Positions 1 to 11,055 of a stretch of 64,000 nt of DNA are shown here, one piece after another; within the stretch, counting starts at the first letter, position 1; each line of letters starts with the position of its first letter. The DNA lies in the NCBI GenBank assembly GCA_033977085.1, contig CP138906.1, positions 3,286,001 through 3,350,000 of the forward strand, given 5' to 3'. This stretch comes from Apirhabdus apintestini (lineage in GTDB: Bacteria > Pseudomonadota > Gammaproteobacteria > Enterobacterales > Enterobacteriaceae). The position numbers were made by a program, and so were the translations under genes. The notes beneath the pieces were generated by a model that did no database searches, was not told where the DNA came from, and saw nothing but the letters and a program-made list of their open reading frames with translations.

Positions 1-439
1 TGTAGGTCCAGGTGATTTTTCGTAGCGCGAGCTCGATCTGCTCAAGGTGGTTGTGCTTCTCGTAAGAAGGATCCTTGATGTCATGCATGACCGGATTCAC
101 TTTCACCACTTTCACGTTTTCTAACTTCGTGTTGAAGTACTCGACTTCCTGACCTGCGTCGTTGATTTTGTACCACTTGAATTCCGCAGACTTGAGGGTC
201 TGACCGGTGGTCACCGCCTTGTAAAGGTACGGGCTGGAGGAGTCGATTTCTTTGGTGAATTTGAACGGCGTGTGGATACGCGTACCGGTCAGCTTTCCGG
301 TGTTGTTATCGGTCGGGATATACAGGTTATGCTCCTGCGCCACCACTTCGATGCTGCCGTCACGATCCTGAACGTCAACAGACCCTTTAATGTCCGCGCC
401 GCCATCGTCTTTCAGCCAGAGATAAACAGGAATTGCCAT
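1..439 (-). CDS. hcp: Hcp tube protein, T6SS locus A (partial, runs off the window)
   Basis: Hcp forms the hexameric rings of the T6SS inner tube and is secreted with the spike. The start at 439 (MAIPVYLWLKDDGG) follows a GGAGAG ribosome site 7 bases upstream. 146 codons are visible; the complete paralogue at 49872-50363 has 163 residues, so about 17 C-terminal residues lie outside the window. Apart from a few residues the two proteins are the same. Near base 30 an extra C at an AGCT site and a lost A in an A-run near base 18 cancel each other and garble about three residues, which looks like sequencing error. It is the last visible gene of the operon that starts with tssB at 6292. Confidence 0.95.
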   Translation of the reverse strand, partial: MAIPVYLWLKDDGGADIKGSVDVQDRDGSIEVVAQEHNLYIPTDNNTGKLTGTRIHTPFKFTKEIDSSSPYLYKAVTTGQTLKSAEFKWYKINDAGQEVEYFNTKLENVKVVKVNPVMHDIKDPSYEKHNHLEQIELALRKITWTY

Positions 440-443
440 GGAA

Positions 444-2127
444 TTACTCTCCATTGTGTTGTGATATGTCATCATCCTGCGATGACGCTGAGGGTTTGCC
501 CGGTATCTGGCAGGCGTCGGCCTGCGGTACCAGACTGATTTCGACACGGCGGTTGAGCGTACGCCCTTCCGTTGTGTCATTGGTTGCGACGGGACGGTCC
601 TGACCGTATCCCTGAACCGCAAAACAACTCTCCGGCACATCGCCGGTGTCCCGCATCCAGTCGCGTACCGCTTCAGCACGCTTCAGGGACAGCGTCTGAT
701 TCAGTTGCGGGTTACCGGTGTTGTCGGTGTAACCACTGACCACAATCAGCCAACCCGGTTTGGCCTTGATCCCCACCAGGGAATTGACCAGCATTTTGGT
801 CGAACCGCTCTTCAACACGGACTTGCCGGAATCGAACAGCGACATGCTGTCGAGACGAATAATCTTCGGTACCGGTCTGGGTTTCGGCTTCGGTGGCGGT
901 GGCGGTGGCACATACGTATCAATCGTCTGCTGAACCGCGAGCCACAGGCGTTCGCCCGGATACAGCCCCAGACCATAGCGTTGCGGAACCCCCTGACGCT
1001 GCCAGCGCTCCAGTAGCAATGCATCCTGCTGCAGGGCGTGCAGCGACCGGGCTTTCGGCGCGTAGTGATCCATCGGAATGGCCTGCTAGCGGTGCAGATC
1101 GGCAGCCACCCGGCGGATGAGGGTCTGGTTATGCATAACAGACAGCGCGAGGGCACCGAGTGCGCACAGCAGCAGGACCACCACCACCCGACGTCCGGTT
1201 TTACCGCCCTGTAACGGTGTGGTGTACGGTATCAGCAGCGGCAACACCGGATCGGCAAAATGCCAGCGCTGCTCATGCGCACAGACACGGATCGCAGGAG
1301 AAATGCGGGTCAGTCGGAACAGCCACTGCGGCCACAGGGCGCGGGCAGCAGTCTGTATCAGCCCCAGACGCAGGGTGACGGCAAACGGGCGTATCGCCGG
1401 ACACAGCCGGTCGGATTTGCCCAGCTCATCCAGCATGACCGAGTGAAGCATCGCGGTCGCCTGGGCCAGAAACGGCTGGATAGTGGCAGTCTGTGCCGTA
1501 CGCTGCCATTCACTGAGCGTCACCGCCGGTTCGTCTTCCGGGCACACCAGAGACGTTGTACCCCGTACCACTATCCACGGCGTCTCCGGGCCACTGAATT
1601 CTGCATTCAGCACCACCGGAACGTCATACCCGGTCAGTCCACGAAGCTGCTTCACCTGCAGGCGCAGCGCTTTCAGGGACGCCCGCAACAGCGCCTCGTC
1701 ATCATGGCGGTCCGGCAGACAGCGGAACATTACCGACAACTGCCCGGCCATCACCGGGGTGCGTGCCAGCAGACGAGTGGCGAGCGGCATCGAGCTCAGT
1801 CAGGCTCTGCCACCTGGAGGTACCAGCCCTGGGTCGTGCGCCGGAAGGGTCCCAGGGCAAACATGTTGTCATCCACATCCCCACAGACCAGCACCACCGG
1901 TCCGGTATGGTCTTCCGGTGGAAAGTCACCGGCATCCACCACCTGTTGAGCAGGCTGCAGGTGACGGTAACGTCGGAGGATTATCCACCCGCAAACCAGC
2001 AGAGCCGCCAGCATCAACAGTGATTTACCTGTTCCCCCCAGGCCAGAAAGCCCCATACCAGCCACAGCACGGCAGCCAGACAAACCAGCACCGGTAACGC
2101 CGCACGGGCAAGCGTTCGTCCTCCCAT
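444..2127 (-). CDS. T6SS OmpA-domain membrane protein (TagL-like), locus A
   Basis: Probable peptidoglycan-binding anchor of the T6SS membrane complex, about 561 residues once repaired. Order of parts: two N-terminal membrane segments (about residues 7-45), a periplasmic or cytoplasmic middle region, another hydrophobic segment near VVVVLLLCALGALALSV, a proline-rich linker (PPPPPPKPKPRP) and a C-terminal OmpA-like domain with SGYTDNTGNPQLN and LNRRVEISL. Its start overlaps the tssL stop (TGATG) and its last codons carry the hcp ribosome site. The frame is broken near 2040 (G-run), near 1795 (AGCT site) and near 1075. The paralogue at 50369-52092 has the same architecture but a clearly diverged N-terminal half. 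Confidence 0.85.
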
Positions 2128-2862
2128 CAGCGCAGCTCCGGCAGTTGCTGGTGCAGCAGGTCCTGCAGCCAGAGATGACCACCCAGCCACACCGCACCGG
2201 TCAGTACGACGGCCAGCACAATCCAGAACCAGACCGAGCGCAGCAGGTTATAGCGACGACGACCGGTTTTGTGCACCACCAGGGAGGCAGCGATTTCCAG
2301 CGCCGGGACGCGTTCATTGAGTGCAGAAATCACCTCATCACGACGGGACTGTCCCACGCCTGACAGGCTGTACTGCCCTGGAATCCCAGCGCCAGTACCC
2401 GCTGGTAGCAGGTCAGCACCGCCTGCTCAGGCGCAGGCTGGCGCAACACTTCTGCGATACGGTCATACAGTGCACCACCGGCACGCAGGGTGCCGAAGTA
2501 GACGGTCTGTAACGGCGCTGAGCGCCAGGCTCTCTGGGCCGCATCCAGCGTGACGGCCGGTGTCGTGTCTGCTTCTTCAGTCACTGCTAACGGCGGCTCA
2601 CCAGCCCCGGATGCAGCCGATTTCTCTGCCGGCTTACGGTTCAGGACGGTTTCATCCAGCAGGGCGCACTGGGCATAGGTGATGTGATCAATGCTTTCAC
2701 TGTCATACCCGGCACGATCCAGCGCTTCCCGCACGCTGTCCACCTGCCCTTTACAGGCCGCGTAAAGCGCCGGGCCATCGGTGACCTCACCACCGTGACG
2801 CAACTGCGCCACGGTGAGCCAGGTTTCAGCCATCAGGGCATCAATATCGGTGTCTTTTTCAT
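2127..2862 (-). CDS. tssL: TssL (DotU/IcmH-like) inner-membrane protein, locus A
   Basis: TssL is the DotU-type component of the TssJLM membrane complex. The repaired product is about 245 residues: cytoplasmic helical domain with AQCALLDETVLNR, then RRDEVISALNERVP, and one C-terminal membrane helix (FWIVLAVVLTGAVWLGG) as in the family. The start is the ATG at 2862, overlapping the tssK stop (TCATGA), and the frame needs one A restored in the following A-run. A second indel near 2365 sits in a CCAGGG context. An insert rich in Ala, Glu and Pro (about residues 85-125) is missing from the TssL of locus B. Confidence 0.88.
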
Positions 2863-4196
2863 GAGCGCAGTACCGCAAACAGTTCAAGTTCCAGCTCACC
2901 GAGCACGGACGGAACGTAGAACACACAGACCCCTGGTCGAGCATTTCACGCGCGGCATCGCTCTCCATATCCAGCACAAAGTACTGGTTCTCCAGACGAA
3001 CCGGCAGTGCGGCCGGCACGCGGCTGAGCGCAATCAGGCTAATCCCCTCCACGGCCACGCCCGACACCTCACCGACGCTGGCTGGCGCTCCGGCAATGCA
3101 GACTTCCGCAAAGCGTTCAGCAATCTGCCAGGCAGGCTGGTTAGAGCGAACAGACAGATAGAAGTCGGCTTCATCGCGCAGACGGATATCGTGCAGCACC
3201 GCTTTCCAGGTTTCCGGATCCATCCTGTCCATTCTGACCGCCACCACACGTGACGGCAGGCTCGCTTCCAGCAGTTCGCTGATGAGATCAAATAATGGCG
3301 GGAAGGTGTTTTCAGGCAGGCGGTGGTCATACCCCGGAATGGCATCCAGGTCATGCTCCAGCGAGAAGGTCAGCATACTGCCGGCAAGACGGGTGAGTTC
3401 CGCCCAGACCTGCTCAGGATGTCGGTCCGGGAAGCGCTCATACTCTGAGAGCACACGGGCATGAGAGTTCAGCGCATTGAGTAGCCAGAACAGCGACACG
3501 TCGGCGACCGCAAAATCGGCCATCCGGTCATTACTCTCGCGGCGCATGGACATCAGACGCTGACGGCGTGAGCGCAGCTGACGGTTTAACAGCGCCAGTC
3601 GCTCACACAATCCACGGCTGGCCGAGAACAGCGCCATTGGCGGGATAAAATCCGGATCCTGACGCCAGCCCCCTGCCCGTCCCGTAACAGACGGGCAACG
3701 GCGCAGGTATCCCATGCGCCGTTGTCTTCATGTCCGAAACGAAAGGCCAGATTAAAGCGGGCCACCGCCATCGACTCTTCTTCCTGACCGAAACGATCGG
3801 CGATCGTCTCCCAGGCTTCCCGATAGCGCAACGGACGCTCTGCCGGAGCCGTGTCAGTCTGTACATTCACGATCCCGACCTGCATAACCGGCAACGCCAC
3901 ATACACCATTACCGGGCCAGAAGCCGGAGCCTCGATTTCTCGCGGCTCCGGTGGCAGGTCGCTGTGCCGGGTATCAACCAGCGTGTCATCCGGAAGCCAC
4001 AGACGCAGCGACTGCGCCTGGACCCGACCGGAGGCCAGCATCGCCTCATCCAGCGCTATCTGACCGACGCCCCAGGGAACGCACTGCCACGGGCGGCAAC
4101 ACCGGCCCGGGAAAGTGCGTCCCACTCAGACTGCTGCTGGAACTGTTGCGGGGCCAGCAGGGCCCCTTCGTTCCATAACGGACGATGAATTTTCAT
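2859..4196 (-). CDS. tssK: TssK baseplate adaptor, locus A
   Basis: TssK links the T6SS baseplate to the membrane complex. The repaired length, about 446 residues, is normal. It begins MKIHRPLWNEGALLAPQQF at 4196 and contains MRRESNDRMADFAVADVSLF, a hallmark of the family, and ends with ELELELFAVLRS. Frame breaks lie between 3600 and 4130 and near 2920 (one T missing). It is recognisably homologous to TssK of locus B (52745-54081) but much more diverged from it than TssB, TssC or Hcp are from theirs. It lies between tssC (18 bp upstream) and tssL (overlapping ATGA). Confidence 0.9.
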
Positions 4197-4214
4197 CCCT
4201 GATTTCCCCTCGCC

Positions 4215-5757
4215 TTACGATTTGGCTTTCGGCATCTGGGAAACCAGTGACAGGTTGACGTCCATCCCTTCCACCTGGAAGTGCGGCACCGCATACAGGC
4301 GAACACGGAAGAAGCCCGGGTTATCCTCAATGTCTTCCACCATCACTTTTGCGTCACGCAGCGGGTGGGATGCCTGCAGCTCGTCACCCGGATCGGTCAT
4401 TTCAGTGACCAGACTTTTCACCCAGGTATTGAGTTCCAGCTCCAGCAAACGACGGTCCTTGGTGGTACCAATGTTTTCACGCTGAATCAGCTTCAGGTAG
4501 TGGGCAATACGTGACAGCAGGAAGATGTACGGCAGACGGGCATTGATACGGCTGTTTGCTGTGGCATCGGCGGTATCGTAGATAGCTGGCTTCTGCGTGG
4601 AGTTTGCACTGAAGAATGCGGCAAAATCGCGGTTCTTGTAGTAGGACAGCGGAATGAAGCCGAGATTCGCAAATTCAAATTCACGGGTTTCCGGGATCAT
4701 CACTTCTGACGGGATCTTCACCTGGTTGCCGGTACCGAGATCGTACAGATGGATAGGCAGGTCCTGAACAGCACCGCCGGCCTGCGGGCCACGGATTTGC
4801 ACACACCAGCCGTTGTTGATGAAGCTACGAACCATGTTAGACGCAAAGGCAAACGAGGCGTTGGTCCACAAGTATTTGTCGTGATCCGGGCCCTTCACTT
4901 CTTCGACATAGTTGAAGCTGCGTACGGGCACAGTGTCCGGGCCATACGGCAGGCGACCGAGTACGCGCGGCATTACCAGACCGATATAGCGGGCATCATC
5001 CGTCTCGCGGAAGGATTTCCACTTGATGTATTCAGCGCGGTCAAAGTAGTTGCCGATGTCTTTGATCGCGGCCACATCCTCCATACTGTCTTTCAGGAAG
5101 AATTTCGGGCCAGCTGAGCCGATAAACGGCATGTGTGCAGCGGCAGACACTTTTGAAATATTGCGCAGCAGGGCAACATCCTGCGCAGACGCATCAAATT
5201 CGTAGGCAGAAATCAGCGCGGCAATCGGCTCACCGCCCGGGGTGTCGTACTCATCAACATATGTGTGTTTATACAGTCCGCTCTGGATGATTTCCGGGCT
5301 GTCTTCGAAGTCCTGACGCAGGTCTTCTTTTGACATATCCAGCAGCTCCACCTTTACGTTCTGGCGGAAATCAGTTTTATCAATCAGCGACTTAACGCCG
5401 CGCCACAGGCTCTCTACCGCCTGGAACTCTTCGCTGTGCATGACCGCATCCAACTGACGGCTAATCTGGTAGTCCAGCTCTGCGATATGGTGGTCAATCA
5501 GCGTCTTATCGAGTTTTTCAACTTTTGAACCCGATTTTGTCAGGCACTCCAGGAACACCTGCATCCCCGCCGTCAGACGCTCATCCGCAGTCGCATCCGA
5601 CATCGCCTGTGCATCCTGCCAGATATCCAGCGCACTCGAGCTCGGACACCGGGTTCAGGTTGATTTTTTCGAACAGGGACGCATAAACCCCACTTGCTGC
5701 AGGACGTTCCAGCACCACGCTTTCGCCACCAGCCGCATTCTCATTTTTTACAGACAT
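4215..5757 (-). CDS. tssC: TssC sheath large subunit, locus A
   Basis: TssC (VipB) pairs with TssB to build the contractile sheath. Start chosen at 5757 (MSVKNENAAGGESV), because AAGGA lies 8 bases upstream; an ATG at 5763 is too close to it. The repaired length is about 514 residues. The frame breaks once near 5640, where an extra C turns GAGCTGAG into GAGCTCGAG; restoring it gives VSELSALDIWQDAQ followed by SDATADERL. The body is almost the same as TssC of locus B, which is broken at the very same place by a different extra base. It lies directly upstream of tssK. Confidence 0.93.
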
Positions 5758-5796
5758 CAACATCTTCCTTTTTAATCCGTTAAATCATCGTGACCG

Positions 5797-6292
5797 TTAC
5801 GGCTGTTTCGGGGCCAGAGCAGACAGCTCTGAGCGAAGTTCTGCGCTTAACGCCGGGTCGAGCAGAATTTTTTCCAGTTCCTTTCGGAATGCCTGGTTAT
5901 CCAGAAGGTTGGCCTTGAGATCACGGAGTAAATTGCGCATGGAAAGCATGGCCTTCAACTGAGGGATTTGCCGGGAAACCTGCTCCGGGGTGAAATCTTT
6001 CATGCTCCGGAAGGTCAGGCTTATGTTGTCTTCACTGCCATCATTAGCAAGGGTGTTTTTAACGGTCAGATTGACGTTTGGGGAGTATTCGGATAACACC
6101 GCATCAAAATTATTTTTATTTAAATCAACTTTTTTGCGCTCTGACAGAGGCGCGGACTCCTGACCATTACTGAAGTCGCCCGCCACGAGCAATTTCAAAG
6201 GGAGTTCCGTTTTCTTGCTCGCTCCCCGTATGCAGGTCAAGCTTTAGATTAATACGTGCCTTTGGCACTTCATTCTGGAAACTGTCGGCCAT
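5797..6292 (-). CDS. tssB: TssB sheath small subunit, locus A
   Basis: TssB (VipA) is the small sheath subunit recognised by ClpV when bound to TssC. About 165 residues, starting MADSFQNEVPKARINLKL at 6292 with GAGGGA upstream. Clear family text includes LLVAGDFSNGQESAPLSERK and SLTFRSMKDFTPEQVS. One frame break lies in a G-run near 6230. The C-terminal two thirds match TssB of locus B almost residue for residue. It is the first gene of the visible operon; 449 bp without a gene lie upstream. Confidence 0.93.
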
Positions 6293-6405
6293 CTCATCAT
6301 CCCTCGGTTTATCGCTGCGTGCACTTTCAGACTAAAGTGATTTACACGCGATAATAGAATAATGATCGAAACAAGATCAAATATACCGATATTCAATCCG
6401 CAATT

Positions 6406-6427
6406 GGAAAATTCTTAAGAATTTTCC
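6406..6427. promoter_or_regulatory. 22-bp perfect palindrome upstream of tssB
   Basis: GGAAAATTCTT is followed at once by its reverse complement. It lies 114 bp upstream of the tssB start. A perfect palindrome of this length in an AT-rich promoter region could be an operator for a dimeric regulator. It has no T-tract suited to termination. No matching site was seen upstream of tssB in locus B. Confidence 0.4.
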
Positions 6428-6449
6428 TCTAAATGTTAATAGTGAATAG

Positions 6450-6465
6450 TACTGGCATACCAGTA
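6450..6465. promoter_or_regulatory. Inverted repeat TACTGG-CATA-CCAGTA upstream of tssB
   Basis: Two 6-bp arms separated by 4 bp, 23 bp from the larger palindrome at 6406-6427 (about two helical turns). Together they may form a regulator-binding region for locus A. This is inference from symmetry and position only. Confidence 0.3.
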
Positions 6466-6741
6466 AAATGAACTACCGGTAATACCATGAGCGAACATTT
6501 ATGTCGCAACCGTTAAAATGAACAGGAAATTGTTAATAAAATGATCTTGAATTGATCTAAATCAATATAAAGAGAGTGAAAATGCCCATGCGTTTTTCAA
6601 AGACAGGGTTTTAGATCAGAAAGAGATAAAAGGGCTGCAAGTCATAGCCAGGCTTTAAGCGGGAAACACAGCAATAGCTATAAGGGAAGCGTCAGGAAGA
6701 CAATCGGTTTTATGCCCCGGCAGTGTACGTTTAATTTAGTT

Positions 6742-7344
6742 TCAGGGATGCAAGGTGATCCGGCCAGGCGTCAGCATAACGACAGGGAGTGCATGGGCCT
6801 GGAAAACCGCCATACAGGCTGACAAGTCACCCGCCACAATAAATTCAATCGGTGCAATCAGCTTGCCCTCATCAGAAAATCCATGGGTCAGGGCTGACTT
6901 TCTGACCAGCAGTGCATCAGTATCGCTGTATTCTTCGGCCAGGCCTTCACTGTCCCATTCTTCGTCACTCACCACGGCATTTACCCAGCCCTGCGATTTA
7001 AGCTGCTCAATTACGTACGTCAGCCGGTACAAATCAGACTGAGCGGGTACCGGCCCGGCACAGGATGACCACAGATACTCCACGCGGTTAAGTAAGCCAG
7101 CAGCCAGACCTTTGTTTCGCCCCAGCGTCAGTAATCCTTCAATATCGGATGTAATGGTTCGTGGAAACCGTTTTTGCTTATACGCCACCGTTAACCAGCG
7201 TAGCAAAAATGTATGCGTGCTGAGTGGCGACAATGCCTGACCATCCTGCTGCGCGGTACGTAATGCGACAAGGACGCACCAGGCAAAATGTGCAAGTTCA
7301 GCGACGGTGTGTTCCGGAGGTAGAGTATCGTGAGTTCTTTTCAT
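6742..7344 (-). CDS. DUF2913 family protein, copy A
   Basis: About 200 residues, unbroken, starting MKRTHDTLPPEHTVAELAHF at 7344. The repeated pattern LAHFAWCVLVALRTAQQDG and QKRFPRTITSDIEGLLTLGR fits DUF2913, a family of unknown function often found in enterobacterial accessory regions. The paralogue at 56852-57463 is about 80 per cent similar by eye and sits in the same position relative to tssB. No catalytic motif or membrane segment was seen. The 63 bp upstream lead into IS copy 1. Confidence 0.75.
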   Translation of the reverse strand: MKRTHDTLPPEHTVAELAHFAWCVLVALRTAQQDGQALSPLSTHTFLLRWLTVAYKQKRFPRTITSDIEGLLTLGRNKGLAAGLLNRVEYLWSSCAGPVPAQSDLYRLTYVIEQLKSQGWVNAVVSDEEWDSEGLAEEYSDTDALLVRKSALTHGFSDEGKLIAPIEFIVAGDLSACMAVFQAHALPVVMLTPGRITLHP

Positions 7345-7475
7345 CAGGGAATTATATCGGTGCTGAGGGTACCGGAAAAGACCAAAAAGTGGTCGTGTGG
7401 GGCCAGATGTCAACAACGGGTAAAAAGTGATCCACTTACCGTCACCACCAACGGTCTAATATTGATCCACCTTGC

Positions 7476-8253
7476 TTACTCAGGATTAGCTTCCGCTATA
7501 ACCCCGGCCTTTCGTTTCTGCTTCAGTCGATAGCTCTCTCCTTTTATCTGGACTACGTGTGAGTGATGTAAGATCCGGTCCAGCATTGCCGATGTCAGGG
7601 CTGCATCACCCGCGAACGTCTGGTCCCACTGCCCGAACGGCAGGTTAGAGGTCAGGATCATCGCGCTCTTTTCGTAACGTTTGGCAATGACCTGGAAGAA
7701 CAGCTTTGCCTCTTCCTGGCTGAACGGCAGATAGCCTATTTCGTCGATGATGAGCAGTTTGGGGGCCATGACACCGCGATTGAGTGTCGTTTTGTAACGC
7801 CCCTGACGCTGGGAAGTCGACAGCTGTAACAGCAGGTCCGCTGCTGTTGTGAAGCGAACCTTGATGCCCGCCCGTACTGCCTCGTAGCCCATGGCTATCG
7901 CCAGATGTGTTTTCCCCACGCCCGAGGGGCCCAGCAACACGATGTTTTCGTTACGTTCGATGAAGCTCAGGGAACGCAGCGACTGGATTTGCTTCTGAGG
8001 TGCGCCGGTGGCGAAGGTGAAGTCGTATTCCTCGAACGTCTTCACCGCCGGGAAGGCTGCCATCCGCGTGTACATCGCCTGTTTACGCTGATGCCGGGCC
8101 AGTTTCTCCTCATGTAGCAGGTGCTCCAGGAAGTCCATATAGCTCCATTCCTGATCCACTGCCTGTTGCGACAGTGCCGGCGCCGCGCCGATAAGGCTGT
8201 CCAGCTGGGCTGTTCAGCAAGCACCATCAGCCGTTGATGTTGTAGTTCGACCA

Positions 8254-8257
<4 letters not shown>
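7476..8257 (-). CDS. istB: IstB, IS21-family helper ATPase, copy 1
   Basis: IstB is the AAA+ helper that directs IstA to its target. The Walker A motif GPSGVGKTHLA and Walker B LLIIDEIGYLPF are present. The start MMVELQHQ at 8257 overlaps the istA stop, but the frame is lost about 15 codons later (AACAGCCCAGCTGG) and is open again from 8159. The same break occurs in all three copies, so it is either fixed in this IS lineage or a systematic call error at AGCT. If real, translation may begin at the in-frame GTG at 8159. Confidence 0.88.
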
Positions 8258-9275
<1,018 letters not shown>

Positions 9276-9361
9276 AAGCTCCCCTGTATTCAGAGGAGCA
9301 GATTAACCCCTGGATCAGTTTTCAACCGCTGGGGTGGATCAGTTTTGCACCGTTGGTAACA

Positions 9362-9797
9362 GCAGGCTCCGGCAGCGACGGCAACGCCTGCAGATGGCGC
9401 ACCAGCTAATACTATCTGGACCTTTAAGGGAGACGGAGGTAAATCGTTATGGCAGGTCTGCGGCGGGCAGAACAGCAGTTGCACCATTATCGCCAACACT
9501 AAATATTACGTTGCCATTCTGAACCGAAAATCCGCGCACAGTTGCGCTTTTGGCGACTTCTATGTGGCCGCGAGGGATTCGTCATCATGGCGACAGTATG
9601 ACACGGGTACCTGTAGCCCGGATGCGTGGATACGTAAAGGCTCCATCAATAACGGACAATACCTGTCGGTTGATATCGGTGTGAACAACCAGGTTGTACA
9701 GCAGTACCCCATCGGCTACTGGTCAATGAAGAAGGAGTTTTCCGGCAGTCGCCGCCCTTCATGGTCAAAGGTTAAAGAGAAAAATCAGCAGCATTAA
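9362..9797 (+). pseudogene. 5'-truncated gene of unknown function cut by IS copy 1
   Basis: An open frame enters directly from the IS end (reading QAPAATATPADGAPANT) and continues without a stop to 9797, ending SWSKVKEKNQQH. About 144 codons remain. It is rich in Ala, Pro and Thr at the start and has four Cys (VCGGQNSSC, HSCAF, GTCSP), compatible with an exported protein that forms disulphides. The true N-terminus is missing, replaced by the IS. I do not recognise the family. A strong terminator follows at 9824. Confidence 0.55.
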
Positions 9798-9823
9798 TCA
9801 TCCGGGTTAAAACATTCTATCAG

Positions 9824-9854
9824 GCCATGTTCCTTCGGGGTACATGGCTTTTTT
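9824..9854 (+). terminator. Rho-independent terminator
   Basis: GCCATGT, a loop containing CCTTCGGG, ACATGGC, then six T. It ends transcription of the truncated gene before the DUF905 gene. A related hairpin with the same TTCGGG loop core follows the next gene. Confidence 0.8.
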
Positions 9855-9870
9855 GTTTTAAGGAAACTGA

Positions 9871-10142
9871 ATGCCTGAATCTACAGCCCTACCCGAAGGA
9901 ACGTTCACCCGTGAACAGGCCACTGCGGTGGCTGCCGAATACACCAATGTCGCCATCGAAGACGACCAGGGTACGCATTTCCGTCTGGTTACTCGCGATA
10001 CCGACTGCATGCTCATCTGGCGCGACTGGAACTTTGCGCCGGAGGCCGGGGTAATGCTCAACCGCTATATCGCGAGCGACGGTATCCGCAAACCCCCGGT
10101 GTCACAGCCATCCACGACGTACCACCTGCACCACCCTTTTAA
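9871..10142 (+). CDS. DUF905 family protein
   Basis: Short protein of about 90 residues starting MPESTALPEGTFTREQATAV. The text VAIEDDQGTHFRLV and LIWRDWNFAPEAG is typical of DUF905 (E. coli YkfF type), a family of unknown function carried by CP4-type islands. A single base seems to be missing near 10095 (C-run); with it the frame ends at the TAA at 10140 after HDVPPAPPF, just before a terminator. Without it the frame would run through that hairpin to 10227. Confidence 0.75.
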
Positions 10143-10151
10143 ATCATGCCA

Positions 10152-10184
10152 GGCCACACCTCCTTCGGGAAGTGTGGCCTTTTT
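10152..10184 (+). terminator. Rho-independent terminator
   Basis: GGCCACAC, loop with CCTTCGGG, GTGTGGCC, then five T. It lies between the DUF905 gene and the yfjQ-like gene and resembles the hairpin at 9824. Confidence 0.8.
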
Positions 10185-10217
10185 ACTTTTATGCTATTTA
10201 ATCAAGGAGTTTTCATT

Positions 10218-11055
10218 ATGCGATTAGCCAGCCGCTTTGGTCGTATTAATCAGATACGCCGTGACCGCCCACTGACCCATGACGAATTACACCAGCATGT
10301 CCCCAGCGTTTTTGGCGCGGACAAGCACGAATCCCGCTCAGCACGCTACACCCATATTCCGACAATTACACTGCTGGAAAACCTGCAGCATGAGGGCTTT
10401 GAACCGTTCTTCGCCTGTCAGACCCGCGTCAGAGACCAGAGCCGTCGTGAACATACTAAACATATGGTGCGCCTGCGACGCGCAGGGCAGATAGCCAGCA
10501 AACAGGTACCGGAAATCATCCTGCTCAACAGCCATGATGGCGAGCCCAGCTACCAGATGATCCCGGGTCTTTTTCGTGCCGTCTGCGCCAACGGTCTGGT
10601 CTGCGGTCAGTCGTTCGGTGAAGTCAGGGTACCGCATAAAGGCGATGTGGTGGGTAAAGTCATTGAAGGGGCTTATGAGGTGCTCGGGGTGTTTGACCGG
10701 GTGGAGGAGAAGCGCGAGGCCATGCAGTCACTGCTGTTACCGCCACCAGCTCCAACAGGCGTTTGCGAAAGCAGCGCTGAATTACCGCTTTGGTGAAGAG
10801 CACCAGCCCATTACCGAATCCCAGGCATTAAGTGCCCGACGCTGGCAGGACGAATCATCGGACCTGTGGACGGTATACAACCGCCTGCAGGAAAATTTGA
10901 GTAAAGGCGGCTTAAGCGGTCGTACGGTACAGGGCAAGCGCAGCCGTACACGCGCGGTGAACGGTATCGACGGCGATATCAAACTGAACCGTGCCTTGTG
11001 GGTAATGGCAGAACAACTGCAGCAGGCGCTGGCTCGATGCAGCACGTTCCTGTAA
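10218..11055 (+). CDS. yfjQ: YfjQ-like DUF932 protein (frame break)
   Basis: Homologue of the CP4-57 prophage protein YfjQ. The start MRLASRFGRINQIRRDRPLT at 10218 has AAGGAG upstream. Conserved blocks include YTHIPTITLLENLQ and EIILLNSHDGEPSYQM, and the C-terminal block IKLNRALWVMAEQL. About 278 residues when repaired. The frame breaks near 10749, where AGCTCCAACAGG should read AGCTCAACAGG. DUF932 proteins have no settled function. It is a standard neighbour of the klcA, radC and cbeA/cbtA genes that follow. Confidence 0.88.

Larger units (their letters stand above)
6293..6741. other. Gene-free upstream region of T6SS locus A, AT-rich
   Basis: No plausible gene was seen. The stretch is AT-rich and contains two perfect inverted repeats (listed separately) and several A/T tracts. 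It should hold the promoter of the tssB operon, since the DUF2913 gene at 6742-7344 points the same way and ends just upstream. I could not identify a convincing sigma-54 or sigma-70 promoter by eye. Confidence 0.6.

Noticed and set aside
5600..5763. Programmed frameshift in tssC, because both copies break at the same codon
   Set aside because: The extra base differs between copies (GAGCTCGAG and GAGCCTGAG) and the site is AGCT, where many unrelated genes here also break. There is no slippery run. A call artefact explains it better.
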